Source: Stenotrophomonas sp. WZN-1
GTDB taxonomy: Bacteria; Pseudomonadota; Gammaproteobacteria; Xanthomonadales; Xanthomonadaceae
Assembly (NCBI RefSeq): GCF_002192255.1
Contig: NZ_CP021768.1
Location: 2,312,001-2,376,000 of the forward strand
Direction of reading: 5' to 3'
Length of the DNA stretch: 64,000 nt
Notes under the pieces: generated by a model
Databases searched by the model: none
What the model saw: only the letters and a program-made list of their open reading frames with translations
Told to the model about the DNA's origin: nothing
Shown: positions 26,368-34,827 of the stretch, in pieces
Layout: each line of letters opens with the position of its first letter
Position numbering within the stretch: the stretch's first letter is position 1
Made by a program: the position numbers and the translations under genes

Positions 26368-26893
26368 CCCCGGCAGGGGAGGCGCTGCCGTTCGAATGGC
26401 GGCTTGACGGCGCCTGGCCGGGTATCGACCAGGCTCCACCTCGCCCCTGCAGCTCCGGCCTGGCGTTCATCGCGGGCGGTCGCGGTGCCAGCGCCTGCTT
26501 GATCCGTGCCACCTCCCCTGCCCCGGCCTCGGCCAGGCGGCGGGCCTGCTGCCGTTGCTGCGGCGAAAGTGCGGGCGGCGGCGCAGCGCTCGCCTCCGGC
26601 GCTACGTCCACCAGGCGCGCCACTGCCTCGCGCAGCCGCAGCTGTGGGCACAGCCGCGCGGCACACCAGCGTTCTGCGTAGCGCTTGGCCTGCCGCACAT
26701 TCGTGGCGGCCACCACCTTGGTCTGGGACATCTTGCGTGCGTCCAGGTACACCCGGAAGCCAAGCACGGCATGCGGCACGATGTTGGCCACCGAGCGCCC
26801 GTTCCACCACAGGTCCCAGCGCTCGCCGCTCTGCACCCAGCCGGAGGGCCGGGTGACTTTCATGAACTCTGGAAGATCGAATGGGGAACTCAT
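26324..26893 (-). CDS. Hypothetical protein with conserved N-terminal domain
   Basis: 189 residues from ATG 26893. The first 110 residues look like a folded domain (FMKVTRPSGWVQSGERWDLWW, VLGFRVYLDARKMSQTK, then a basic RQAKRYAERWCAARLC helix). The rest is Pro/Ala/Arg-rich and probably disordered. The last 44 bases are convergent-overlapping with mesD. No family with known function recognised. Confidence 0.65.
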   Translation of the reverse strand: MSSPFDLPEFMKVTRPSGWVQSGERWDLWWNGRSVANIVPHAVLGFRVYLDARKMSQTKVVAATNVRQAKRYAERWCAARLCPQLRLREAVARLVDVAPEASAAPPPALSPQQRQQARRLAEAGAGEVARIKQALAPRPPAMNARPELQGRGGAWSIPGQAPSSRHSNGSASPAGVTPRVPRARSSPLR

Positions 26894-27018
26894 GGCGGGA
26901 AGGATACGAGCGCCCGTCGCAACGGCTGAGATCCGAGCCATGCGGCTGTCCGGAACCATGAATCGTTTAGGCGTGCTCCCGTCTGCTGCGCCCGCTCCGT
27001 ACAGTCGCGCCGCAGGTA

Positions 27019-27846
27019 TCAATGTGACGCGTCACGTCCGATGGTGCTTTCGATCCAGTCGAGGTAGCGGGACACGCGGACGTTGTAGACAACCTGGCCA
27101 TAGAAGCCCGCCTCAAGGGCATGCTCGGGAACGGCACTGATCCATGAGCCGAGCCCCACCAGCCGTGGCGTTCCGTGCTCTTCGATGACCAACGGTCCAC
27201 CACTGTCACCGTTGCCGAGAACGCCCTCCAGCGGCAGGGCCTGCGGAGGCGGATCGAACCGGTACCAGAGATACCGGTCGTTACCGCCGGTAAGCGCGTT
27301 GTATGCCCGCCTCAGGGTCGTGCGATGCGGGCCGCCTGGCACCAACCCCACGGCGCCGTTGCCGGTGGCCCCCTTCCCTATCAGGGCCGCGATCTGCGCG
27401 ACTTCGGCAGCACCGCGATAGAGCGCTACGGGCTGCACATCCTTTGCAGGAGCCGCAAGCCTGATGAGTGCGATGTCATCCGATGCCGCCAGGAACGCGT
27501 GGATCCTGGAGGGGTTTCCCGTGGCCAGCGCCTCCTGCCCCAGGGCCTCCGGCATTCTTCTGAAACCGGGATGCACGAAGACGCGCTCGACGCCGTAGCC
27601 CTTCCCATCGATGGTGATGGTGGCGTCCATCCCCTCCATCGGTGCGGCATGCGCGGCGGTCAGCACCCAGCGCGGTGCGATCAGGACGCCGTGCCCCTCG
27701 CCTGGCATGTCTGCCAGTGCCGGGAACACCGATGCGTCGACCTGGTACCTGGCATCGTCAACATCATCGCGGATGACCACGGCACCGGCGGCGAAGGGGA
27801 GCATGGCCAATGCCAGCAGAATCCAGCGGCTCATGATTGCTTTCAT
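27019..27846 (-). CDS. Exported trypsin-like serine protease
   Basis: 275 residues. Signal peptide about residues 1-22 (ILLALAMLPFAAGA). The chymotrypsin-fold triad is complete: His in WVLTAAHAAP, Asp in SDDIALIRL and Ser in GNGDSGGPLV. It therefore acts outside the cytoplasm. Two starts are possible (27846, 27834). A single-gene unit, divergent from the island region beginning near 28 kb. Confidence 0.9.
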   Translation of the reverse strand: MKAIMSRWILLALAMLPFAAGAVVIRDDVDDARYQVDASVFPALADMPGEGHGVLIAPRWVLTAAHAAPMEGMDATITIDGKGYGVERVFVHPGFRRMPEALGQEALATGNPSRIHAFLAASDDIALIRLAAPAKDVQPVALYRGAAEVAQIAALIGKGATGNGAVGLVPGGPHRTTLRRAYNALTGGNDRYLWYRFDPPPQALPLEGVLGNGDSGGPLVIEEHGTPRLVGLGSWISAVPEHALEAGFYGQVVYNVRVSRYLDWIESTIGRDASH

Positions 27847-28007
27847 CCTTGTCTTCGATCAGACCAGCCTAGCCGAACACATCCAGCATGGGGATGTCGT
27901 ACGACCAGACCCTGACACGGGTCGATGAAGAGGCAGAATCGGGACATGAAACCCACGTTACTGCACGAGCCGCCCTGCGTATCAACCCAGGAGCGGCCCG
28001 GGAGCGG

Positions 28008-28295
28008 TCAGGATCGGATCGGTCCGACGTCGCTGATGCCGTTGCGATCGAAGAGCTCGAGAACCTTGCCTGGCCCCTTCACTTCGCCGCATGACACCCA
28101 GTCCGGACGCAGCCCCAGCACATGTTCGACGCGATCATGGAACAGCTTCAGATCGGCCGTGCCCTGGCGTCCGTTGCGAATTAGCGACCACCAGCAACAC
28201 TTCTTGAGCCCCCAGGGATCCAGGTCAAGAAGAAGCTGCGGGGACTGCACGACCCGGAGGCAAGCGCCGGCAGTCGTTGACGCCTGGGCGGCCAA
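28008..28295 (-). pseudogene. Possible remnant of an Rhs-like or other large protein tail
   Basis: An open frame of 95 codons whose only start is TTG without a ribosome site. The translation SPQLLLDLDPWGLKKCCWW recalls the DPxGL ending of Rhs/YD-repeat cores, followed by about 65 residues (GTADLKLFHDRVEHVLGLRP ...) that read like real protein, as a toxin tip would. The evidence is thin: the DPWGL match is short and nothing of an Rhs core lies upstream. It marks the left edge of the island. 28296-28486 holds nothing recognisable. Confidence 0.3.
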
Positions 28296-28486
28296 GGACT
28301 TCGCGCCAATGCGGGGAAATCAATGCCTCCGCGCTCCTGTTCCGTCGGTTTCACCGCATACATCGTCGCTAGCACCGATCCCCCCTCGCCCCCCCGCTCC
28401 TACAGTGGACCCACGGCGCCGCACTGCCTGCAACCCGATGGCAACGCCGCCCAGCCCCCACTCTTTCGAGCCCACAGGAGCGAGAC

Positions 28487-28573
28487 ATGGCATGCCTTTC
28501 CCGGACGACCGCTGGCACAGCGGCAATGCGCCCAGCCCCCTCCACGCAGGTTGAACGGAGGGCTGCACCATGA
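28487..28573 (+). CDS. Possible 28-residue leader peptide upstream of the Nudix gene
   Basis: ATG 28487 has AGGAG 6 bases upstream. The frame runs MACLSRTTAGTAAMRPAPST to a TGA that overlaps the ATG of the Nudix gene (ATGA at 28570-28573). This geometry is that of translational coupling: ribosomes ending the leader would restart on the Nudix gene. The peptide itself has no recognised motif and may be chance. Confidence 0.4.
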   Translation: MACLSRTTAGTAAMRPAPSTQVERRAAP

Positions 28574-29571
28574 GCCAGGTCTACGTTGCAGTCTGGGATG
28601 GAGCTCACTATCTGGTCGTTCGTAAACGTGTGCTCAACAGCTGGTGGGGCAGCAATTCCGTTGTCGTACTTTCTGCCGAAGCGATGGCCGCTGTGCTGGC
28701 CGTCCGCAACGCGTCCGGCGGTGGTACAGAGCAGGATTGGGATCAGCTGAGGAAGCTGCTTTCCGGCGCCTGGCGCGCCGCGGGGTCAGTCGCCTACCGC
28801 GGCGAACGCACGCTGCCCCACACCATGGACGCACTGGACCGAGCGCTTGAAAGCGCCGAACGCACGCATCCGCAAACCGATGACGTCGCCATGGAGACGC
28901 TGGCCGCTCTGCAGAGCCTGTTCCGCGAGGACGCAAGAACCCCTCCCCCGTTCAGTGCTGCGCGTGCAACCTTGCGGGAGCTCGCCATCGCATTGCCGCC
29001 GTCCACCCGGGGCACTCCGAACTGGGCCGCTGCGTTGATGCTCGCACAACGCCTGGTGGCGGAAGTCGGTGCGTGGTCGGATGGCCTGCCCCCCGCGCTG
29101 GTGAACCAGGCGGGCCAATGGGCCCTGCCCGGCGGTGGCCGGCTGAACAACGAACGCAAGGAGCGCGCCGCACGCCGCGAGTTCGAGGAGGAGCTTGGCA
29201 TCTGGCTTGGGCAGGGACGCGCCGCATGCGATCTGCGTGCTCGGCTGTTTCCGGATGGGGGAGGCAGCTTCTCCCTGGTTCGCTTCCGCACAACGGCCGA
29301 GGAGCTTTTGCGGATGGCGCAGGAGGCCGAGAACAATGTCCAGGCCAGTGCCAGCAGCCCTGCGCGCCCCCAGTCCTGCCTGGTGACCGACTGGGAGGTG
29401 GCGAGCGTCGGACGGGTGCCGGTGGCCAATCTGCGTAATGTCCTGGGGGTAAGGGTGGAGGTTCCAGGTGCAGGAACACTGGAGGTTGACGAGGCCCTGG
29501 CCAGCGCCCGGCCAGGTAGCCAGGAGATCAGCTGGTACCGGGAGATCGCCGCACTGCTGTCACCCGCCTGA
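28570..29571 (+). CDS. Nudix hydrolase with a large insertion before the Nudix box
   Basis: 333 residues, twice a normal Nudix protein. The full Nudix box Gx5Ex7REUxEExGU is present at residues 189-211 (GGRLNNE ... REFEEELGI), preceded by GQWALPGGG. The strand that normally sits just before it (VYVAVWDGAHYLVVRKRV) is at residues 4-21, so about 155 residues are inserted into the fold. The box residues are intact, so it should hydrolyse a nucleoside diphosphate linked to another moiety. It is 50 bases before the nucleotidyltransferase-like gene; the pair looks like one operon. Confidence 0.85.
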   Translation: MSQVYVAVWDGAHYLVVRKRVLNSWWGSNSVVVLSAEAMAAVLAVRNASGGGTEQDWDQLRKLLSGAWRAAGSVAYRGERTLPHTMDALDRALESAERTHPQTDDVAMETLAALQSLFREDARTPPPFSAARATLRELAIALPPSTRGTPNWAAALMLAQRLVAEVGAWSDGLPPALVNQAGQWALPGGGRLNNERKERAARREFEEELGIWLGQGRAACDLRARLFPDGGGSFSLVRFRTTAEELLRMAQEAENNVQASASSPARPQSCLVTDWEVASVGRVPVANLRNVLGVRVEVPGAGTLEVDEALASARPGSQEISWYREIAALLSPA

Positions 29572-29621
29572 GCGTCCAGTGCGCACCCGTGTGATCCCCT
29601 GCCCCCCCCGCGAGGCCCACC

Positions 29622-31469
29622 ATGAAAGAGAGCACGCCCGAACGCGACGCCCGGCGCTACATCAGCAAGCAGCTCACCGCGCAGATCAACAACGCGCAGG
29701 TGTATCCCGACGTCCGCACGGTCGTGGTGAAGGCACTGTCGGACATCAAGGACCAGCTGCGCAGCCTGTCCAGCAAGGTGCGGCGGGACTACAGCCTGAA
29801 GCCCGGTGAGCCGTTGATGTTCTTCTACGTCAAGGGAGGCAACGCGCTGGATGCACTGCTTGAACGCCCGGCCGAGCCGCCGCCGACGCTGTTCGATTTC
29901 GGCAGGTCCGACTGGGATACACAGGTGGTGATCAACCCCTGGATCCCGATCCCGGCACAGGATGCCCTGCACGGCGGTGTTGAAGACATCGTGATCGACG
30001 TGATGCAGGGTGCCGGCCTGAACATCGCGCTGGAGATCAGCGTCTTCCCACCCAACCAGAATCCGCTGGCCGGCCAGGTGGTGGACCTCGCATCGGTGGA
30101 CATCCATGTGCCGCCCGGCCAGCAGTGCCTGGTGACATGTGACAATCCGCAGAAGTTCCGGAAGGTGTACGAGCGTGACCGTGCGGGCCTGCATCTGTTC
30201 ACCAGTGAGCCACTGAAGGGCATTGGCACGTCCGCGCCGGTGACAAGCCCATCCGTGCTGCCGCAGCCGTCGGTGCCGCAGCCCGTGCAGCCGCCGCCTA
30301 CCCCTCCGCCGCCGCCAGGCATCATCCTCAACGACGGCATCAAACCCTTCGTGCTGTATCGGATGGGCTACACCTGGCACGCGCGATGGGTGAAGGATCC
30401 GAAGGCGCCTGCTGGCGACGACCCGGTGACACCGCGGCCGATCCTGATGGAACTGATCGATGTGACCACGCCGCGCCGCGATACCGTGGAGGCCGTGACG
30501 GTATGGTCGGACATCATCCGCAACCATCTGGTGATTGCCGAGGATGCCGGTTCGGAAGAGCGCTGGCGGCTGCCGCTGCCCAGCATGGAATACCACCTGT
30601 GGGAAGGCCTGACCATGCTGTGCGAGATCGCCGCCTATCCCGGCTGGCCGGGTGCGGACAAGCTGGACAAGCGCCGCCGCAACGTGCAGCGCATCCATGA
30701 CTGGTACCGCGACCAGCAGGGCGACCTGGCGACGTTCGGCCGGGTGATCGATGGCATCTCGGCCGCGCCGGTGTTCAGCAATGACACGGACTGCATGCAG
30801 CAGGTCGATGCCTGCATGCGCGAGGTCAAGGCGCGCATGCAGGCTTCATCCTCGGGATTCGATCACGGCGCCCTCTCGGCCACCCACACGAAGCGCCTGG
30901 TGCACGGGCGGAAGTGGGGTGCGCAGCGGGTCGCCACGCTGCTGCAACGCCTGGGTACATCTACCGCATCCTGTGGCTACAGCGACGATCTGGCGTTGAT
31001 CGGGACGCTGGCACAGAACCCGTACCTGGATGTCACCCAGGTGCCGATCTCCGGCGTCGACTGCGCAATGATCATCCGCACCGACCCTGCGACGTTGCGC
31101 AAGGCGACGGCGGCCAACTTCCTCATTGCGCTTGCCCAGGACCTCCGCGCGGATATGACCATTGAGGATTCCCTGCACTCGACCGTACGTGCGACAGGTA
31201 TCAGCTACGAACGAACGCTGGTGATTTTCGATGCGCCGCACTCGCCGGCGGCGCGCGTGGCCAAGGCGATCCTGACATTCACCACTTCAGGCCCGGTCGG
31301 TTGCCCGTTCCGTGACAGCCCCGAGGGCTCCGGGCAGGCCATCGCACCGTTGCTGGACATGGACAACCAGCGCAAGGTGGCAGCCTCGATCATCCAGGGT
31401 TTCGTGCAACGGGCGAATCTGTCCAGGCAGCACGAGATGATCCGGGTGTTGTTGCCGCAGGGGGAATGA
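29622..31469 (+). CDS. 615-residue protein with nucleotidyltransferase-fold signatures
   Basis: I do not know a named family. The N-terminal third has the pattern of a Pol-beta-type nucleotidyltransferase: FFYVKGGNAL (Gly-Gly 72-73), then RSDWDTQVVI (Asp97, Asp99), and a later ELIDVTTPRRD (Asp280) fitting the third carboxylate. A Pro-rich linker at about 208-232 interrupts the region. The C-terminal half is soluble and unassigned, with SGVDCAMIIRTDPATLRKATA and a Cys/Gly-rich SGPVGCPFRDSPEG. It pairs with the Nudix gene; a nucleotide-modifying enzyme plus a nucleotide hydrolase could form a toxin/antidote or signalling couple (inference). Confidence 0.7.
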   Translation: MKESTPERDARRYISKQLTAQINNAQVYPDVRTVVVKALSDIKDQLRSLSSKVRRDYSLKPGEPLMFFYVKGGNALDALLERPAEPPPTLFDFGRSDWDTQVVINPWIPIPAQDALHGGVEDIVIDVMQGAGLNIALEISVFPPNQNPLAGQVVDLASVDIHVPPGQQCLVTCDNPQKFRKVYERDRAGLHLFTSEPLKGIGTSAPVTSPSVLPQPSVPQPVQPPPTPPPPPGIILNDGIKPFVLYRMGYTWHARWVKDPKAPAGDDPVTPRPILMELIDVTTPRRDTVEAVTVWSDIIRNHLVIAEDAGSEERWRLPLPSMEYHLWEGLTMLCEIAAYPGWPGADKLDKRRRNVQRIHDWYRDQQGDLATFGRVIDGISAAPVFSNDTDCMQQVDACMREVKARMQASSSGFDHGALSATHTKRLVHGRKWGAQRVATLLQRLGTSTASCGYSDDLALIGTLAQNPYLDVTQVPISGVDCAMIIRTDPATLRKATAANFLIALAQDLRADMTIEDSLHSTVRATGISYERTLVIFDAPHSPAARVAKAILTFTTSGPVGCPFRDSPEGSGQAIAPLLDMDNQRKVAASIIQGFVQRANLSRQHEMIRVLLPQGE

Positions 31470-31561
31470 GACGGATTGTCCAATGAGCAACCCTGTACTC
31501 GACACCCTTCAGGCATCCTGCCCCCCCCTGACGATCGTCAATCAAATGGCCACTTCTCCAG

Positions 31562-32428
31562 CTATTGGCCCATTGGCAGACTCAACATCTTCCGAGCCGG
31601 AACGCGTGCGCTCAGCGCCGCGATCAGCGATTCCAGTTTCTCCCACTCCAGCCCCGAGCGCTTGCAGAAGATTGCCCGGACCATACCGCAGTACGGACGT
31701 TGCTCAATTCCTGCGTCCTGGATTCCACGCAGCACCCACAGAACCTCCGGTTCGGAAATGTCCGTTGCCAGCGCATCCATGTGCTCATGAACGGCGCGGG
31801 CGGTGGGATATCGAGCGACGCGCAGAGACGTACGGTCCAGACCACACGTTTGAACCGTCGCCCTGCCACGATCCGTGCATCCGCGAACTTCGCCCAGCCG
31901 GCCGAACTCGAAGTGTTCCGCCGGATCGAAGTCATCGAATGGTGAAAGCAGAAGGGGCTGTTCCCTTTCAAGCGCATCCGGGCCCGAAGCCCTGTCTCCA
32001 GCAATGGGGAACAAGTTGCCTTTCCATTGCCGGTTGCAGATCTCGCAGCTCAGCAGGTAGTTGTGCCATTCATAGGCAAGCCACCAGTAGCCAGTCGCTC
32101 GCTGGCCGGATTTCAACACCCGGCCAGCGATCCTGTAAGTCCAAGGCAACTCGCGGCCGCAGCTTTCGAGCCCGCTGTCATCCAGCTCGCTGATTTCGGC
32201 CTTCGGCCTGAAATGTTCCACGTCACCAAACTGCAATCCCAGCACCTGACCTTTGCAGAATCCACATTTTCCAAGCTGAGCCTTGGCGAAGTCCTCCTTG
32301 AAATTCCCCCAGACAGCGGCAAATTCCGGCGACTTACCCGCCTTCACCGCAGTTTCCACCGCAGACTTGGCTGCCTTCACATGCGCGCTGAAGTCCTGAC
32401 CTACTTTGGGGCGCTCGAGCTTACGCAT
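31562..32428 (-). CDS. HNH nuclease, stand-alone
   Basis: 288 residues. Zinc/HNH pattern: Cys55-x2-Cys58 (GKCGFCKG), DVEHFRPK (Glu71-His72), WLAYEWHNYLLSCEICNRQWKGN (His122/Asn123; Cys128-x2-Cys131-Asn132-x3-Lys136), then LLLSPFDD. This is the same HNH subtype (TIGR02646/PtuB-like) as the one fused to the ATPase upstream. ATG 32428 overlaps the ATPase stop by 8 bases, so it is the second gene of a two-gene operon and very likely a partner nuclease. Confidence 0.85.
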   Translation of the reverse strand: MRKLERPKVGQDFSAHVKAAKSAVETAVKAGKSPEFAAVWGNFKEDFAKAQLGKCGFCKGQVLGLQFGDVEHFRPKAEISELDDSGLESCGRELPWTYRIAGRVLKSGQRATGYWWLAYEWHNYLLSCEICNRQWKGNLFPIAGDRASGPDALEREQPLLLSPFDDFDPAEHFEFGRLGEVRGCTDRGRATVQTCGLDRTSLRVARYPTARAVHEHMDALATDISEPEVLWVLRGIQDAGIEQRPYCGMVRAIFCKRSGLEWEKLESLIAALSARVPARKMLSLPMGQ

Positions 32429-34535
32429 GCCCTCCCTCCTTGCTGCCCGTAGACTTGTCAAGGAAGCCCAGCAATCGATGGTGGATGATCTTTTCCGACC
32501 CGTCATTCAGGGGCTGGGGCACGTCTTTCCATAGCCCGGCACCGAATCCCCCCCCCTCGATAGCGAAGTGCGGCACTGAATGGGCGTGGAACGTGTTCAT
32601 TCGCGCGCACAGTGTCCGCATCAGACTGTCAAGCTCCTTCTGCTCCATCACATCCAGGCTGGCGGCTTTCAGCAGTTCGCTGTGCCTGTCCATCTGCCGG
32701 AGTGTGTCCGGGTCCAGTGTGGATGTCATTCCAAACCAAGGACCCATTAGTACCTTGTCCGTCCCAGCTCCCGGCGGAACGTCGATTTCTTCATGAATGA
32801 ACGTTCCACTGTAGGGATTGGTGGCAAGCACGATCAACTCGCCCTTTCCAAGCCCCTGCACGCATAGCGGATCATGGGTGCTGACGATGAAGCGCACGTT
32901 GGGGAAGAGCGCTCGAAGCTGACTGACGACACGGATCTTCCAGCGTGGATGCAGGTGCAGCTCGATCTCGTCAAGCAGGATCATGCCCCGCGCAGATTCC
33001 ATGTCGAACGAGCTGCCGGAAAGATGGAACATGATGTCCATCGCGAGGGCAATCATCGACTTGTAGCCACCACTCAGCGCGTCCAGCGGAAGTTGATTGC
33101 GCCACATGCCATCGTCGCTGCGGGTCAATTTTGCATCGCCCTGGTCCGGGAGCAGCTTCTCAACACTGCTGGCGATCAACTCAAAGTTGTCGCTGCGTGT
33201 ACTGGCCTCCGTGCAAAAGTAAGCCTCTGCATTGGCCAGCGGGTGTCGCTGATCAAACAGGTTGCGGACACTACAACGTGCTGGCGCCGCAGGTGGGGTG
33301 GAATTCCGCTCGGGCAGAAGTCGCGTGGACCCATAACCGAGCAACCGGACGGGGGACGCCACGCCTTCCGATGAGAACTGGATACTGTCCCTGCTGAAAG
33401 TCAGCAGGCGTTGCGTCCCATCGGAAAACGAAAGGCGGATGAAGCCGTCATGCACGTCGGCATTCCGGTTCAGCCACCGATGCGCCGGCCCCAGTTCATT
33501 GAGTTGATCATCCGGCATGCACGCCAACGCCACGGCCTGCAACACGCTGGTCTTGCCCACCCCGTTCTCACCCAGCAGCATTATCCAGGGCTGCCCGTTG
33601 CCTGCTGTGTCTTCAAAGCCTTCACCGCCTTCAACAATGCTCTGGAATGCCAGATCAAGCGTGCTGATGCTACGGAAGTTGCTGATCTCGATCCTGTCGA
33701 GCCATGCCATCTCTGCCAGGCCGGGAATTGGATCGGCATCAGCATCGGCATGGGCGGCCGGTGGTGGTGGTGGTGGTGGCGGACTGGCCTGCTGGCCGGA
33801 AATTTCTTCCACCAGTGCCTGGATGGCAGCCGCAACTTCAGGGCGATTGCGCACGGCCGTTTCCGCATCCAGGCGCGCTGCCAGGTATCGAAGCGGATCC
33901 ATGGAGTCACGCCCCTGCGCCTGCAGCACGCGGAGTTCTTCCCTGATCAGGAAACCGATCTTGCGACGCGACGCCAGTCGATCGCGCGCGTTGAGCTGCA
34001 GTATCTCAATGGTGGCAGTTCCTCGCGCGGTCAAACCAGCCACCGTACCGTCCGCGAGAAATTTCAGGTGCTCCTCGGGCCGGTCATGACAGGGGTCGAG
34101 CAGGACCGGGCGCTCATCCAGCAGCGCATCGCCGAAGGTCTCCGGCTCTGCAACAGGGCCGTCGATGGGGAAGAAATTGGCTTTTGCAACGTTGCAGGCA
34201 GCGCAACACAGGTACAGGTTGTTCCACTCCGCCGACAGCCACCAGTAGCAGTCGGTGTCCACCTTGTGGCCGGCGCGCACCGCATTCCGCCTGGGGCGGA
34301 AGTGGTCAATCGTGTTTGCCGGTGCTCCGCAATAGGCGCAGCTGCCATTGAACACGCCATACAGCGTGTCCCTCACCGCGCTGCCCACACGCGGCGGGAA
34401 GTTGAATGACGGCCAGCGCAGCCGACGATCATCAATGCCCGTCGCAAAGAACTCGCGGAGCGTGGCCAGGCTCTTCTGCTGGAAATCAAGCAGCTCCGCC
34501 GGGGCGGGATATCGACTGCGGTCAACGTAGATCAT
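32421..34535 (-). CDS. HNH nuclease fused to an SMC/RecF-like AAA ATPase (Septu-like)
   Basis: 704 residues from ATG 34535 (a TTG lies 21 bases upstream; neither has a strong ribosome site). N-terminal HNH: Cys66-x2-Cys69, IDHFRPRR (Asp77-His78), SAEWNN, Cys111-x2-Cys114-Asn115, VLLDPCHD. A poly-Pro linker (about 252-259) joins it to an ATPase: Walker A GENGVGKTS (322-330), ABC-type signature LSGG (487-490), Walker B GMILLDEIEL (518-527), STHD (552-555). PtuA/PtuB of Septu anti-phage systems are separate ATPase and HNH proteins; here they are fused and a second HNH gene follows. A defence role is inferred. Confidence 0.88.
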   Translation of the reverse strand: MIYVDRSRYPAPAELLDFQQKSLATLREFFATGIDDRRLRWPSFNFPPRVGSAVRDTLYGVFNGSCAYCGAPANTIDHFRPRRNAVRAGHKVDTDCYWWLSAEWNNLYLCCAACNVAKANFFPIDGPVAEPETFGDALLDERPVLLDPCHDRPEEHLKFLADGTVAGLTARGTATIEILQLNARDRLASRRKIGFLIREELRVLQAQGRDSMDPLRYLAARLDAETAVRNRPEVAAAIQALVEEISGQQASPPPPPPPPAAHADADADPIPGLAEMAWLDRIEISNFRSISTLDLAFQSIVEGGEGFEDTAGNGQPWIMLLGENGVGKTSVLQAVALACMPDDQLNELGPAHRWLNRNADVHDGFIRLSFSDGTQRLLTFSRDSIQFSSEGVASPVRLLGYGSTRLLPERNSTPPAAPARCSVRNLFDQRHPLANAEAYFCTEASTRSDNFELIASSVEKLLPDQGDAKLTRSDDGMWRNQLPLDALSGGYKSMIALAMDIMFHLSGSSFDMESARGMILLDEIELHLHPRWKIRVVSQLRALFPNVRFIVSTHDPLCVQGLGKGELIVLATNPYSGTFIHEEIDVPPGAGTDKVLMGPWFGMTSTLDPDTLRQMDRHSELLKAASLDVMEQKELDSLMRTLCARMNTFHAHSVPHFAIEGGGFGAGLWKDVPQPLNDGSEKIIHHRLLGFLDKSTGSKEGGHA

Positions 34536-34827
34536 TGGATGGGCAGCTTCCGGCAAGGGTGGGAACGCCAGATTGATGGCGCTCGCATTCGGAGTGCGCC
34601 GTGCTGCTTGTCACGCCCTCCCGAGGCTTCCCTCCGCGCGTGGCAGTTCGCACCTTGATCCACTGCAATCGTCACAGAAACACGTCCTTGTCTTTGCTGG
34701 CCTACGCCGGTCTCGCTGGGCGCGCAGCGCCCTGCTGAGCAGGTATCGGCCAGAGCAGCGCATTCTTGAACCGTGCCGGGCCAGCCGTCCTCGCAGCCGC
34801 GCCCGCCGCAACGGGCGCGGCGTCACA

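Noticed and set aside
28794..30698. 634-codon minus-strand frame
   Set aside because: Antisense to the Nudix and nucleotidyltransferase-like genes; no motifs, composition typical of a shadow frame.
33755..33785. GGT-rich run resembling a microsatellite or G-quadruplex
   Set aside because: It is simply the complement of the poly-Pro linker codons in the HNH-ATPase fusion.
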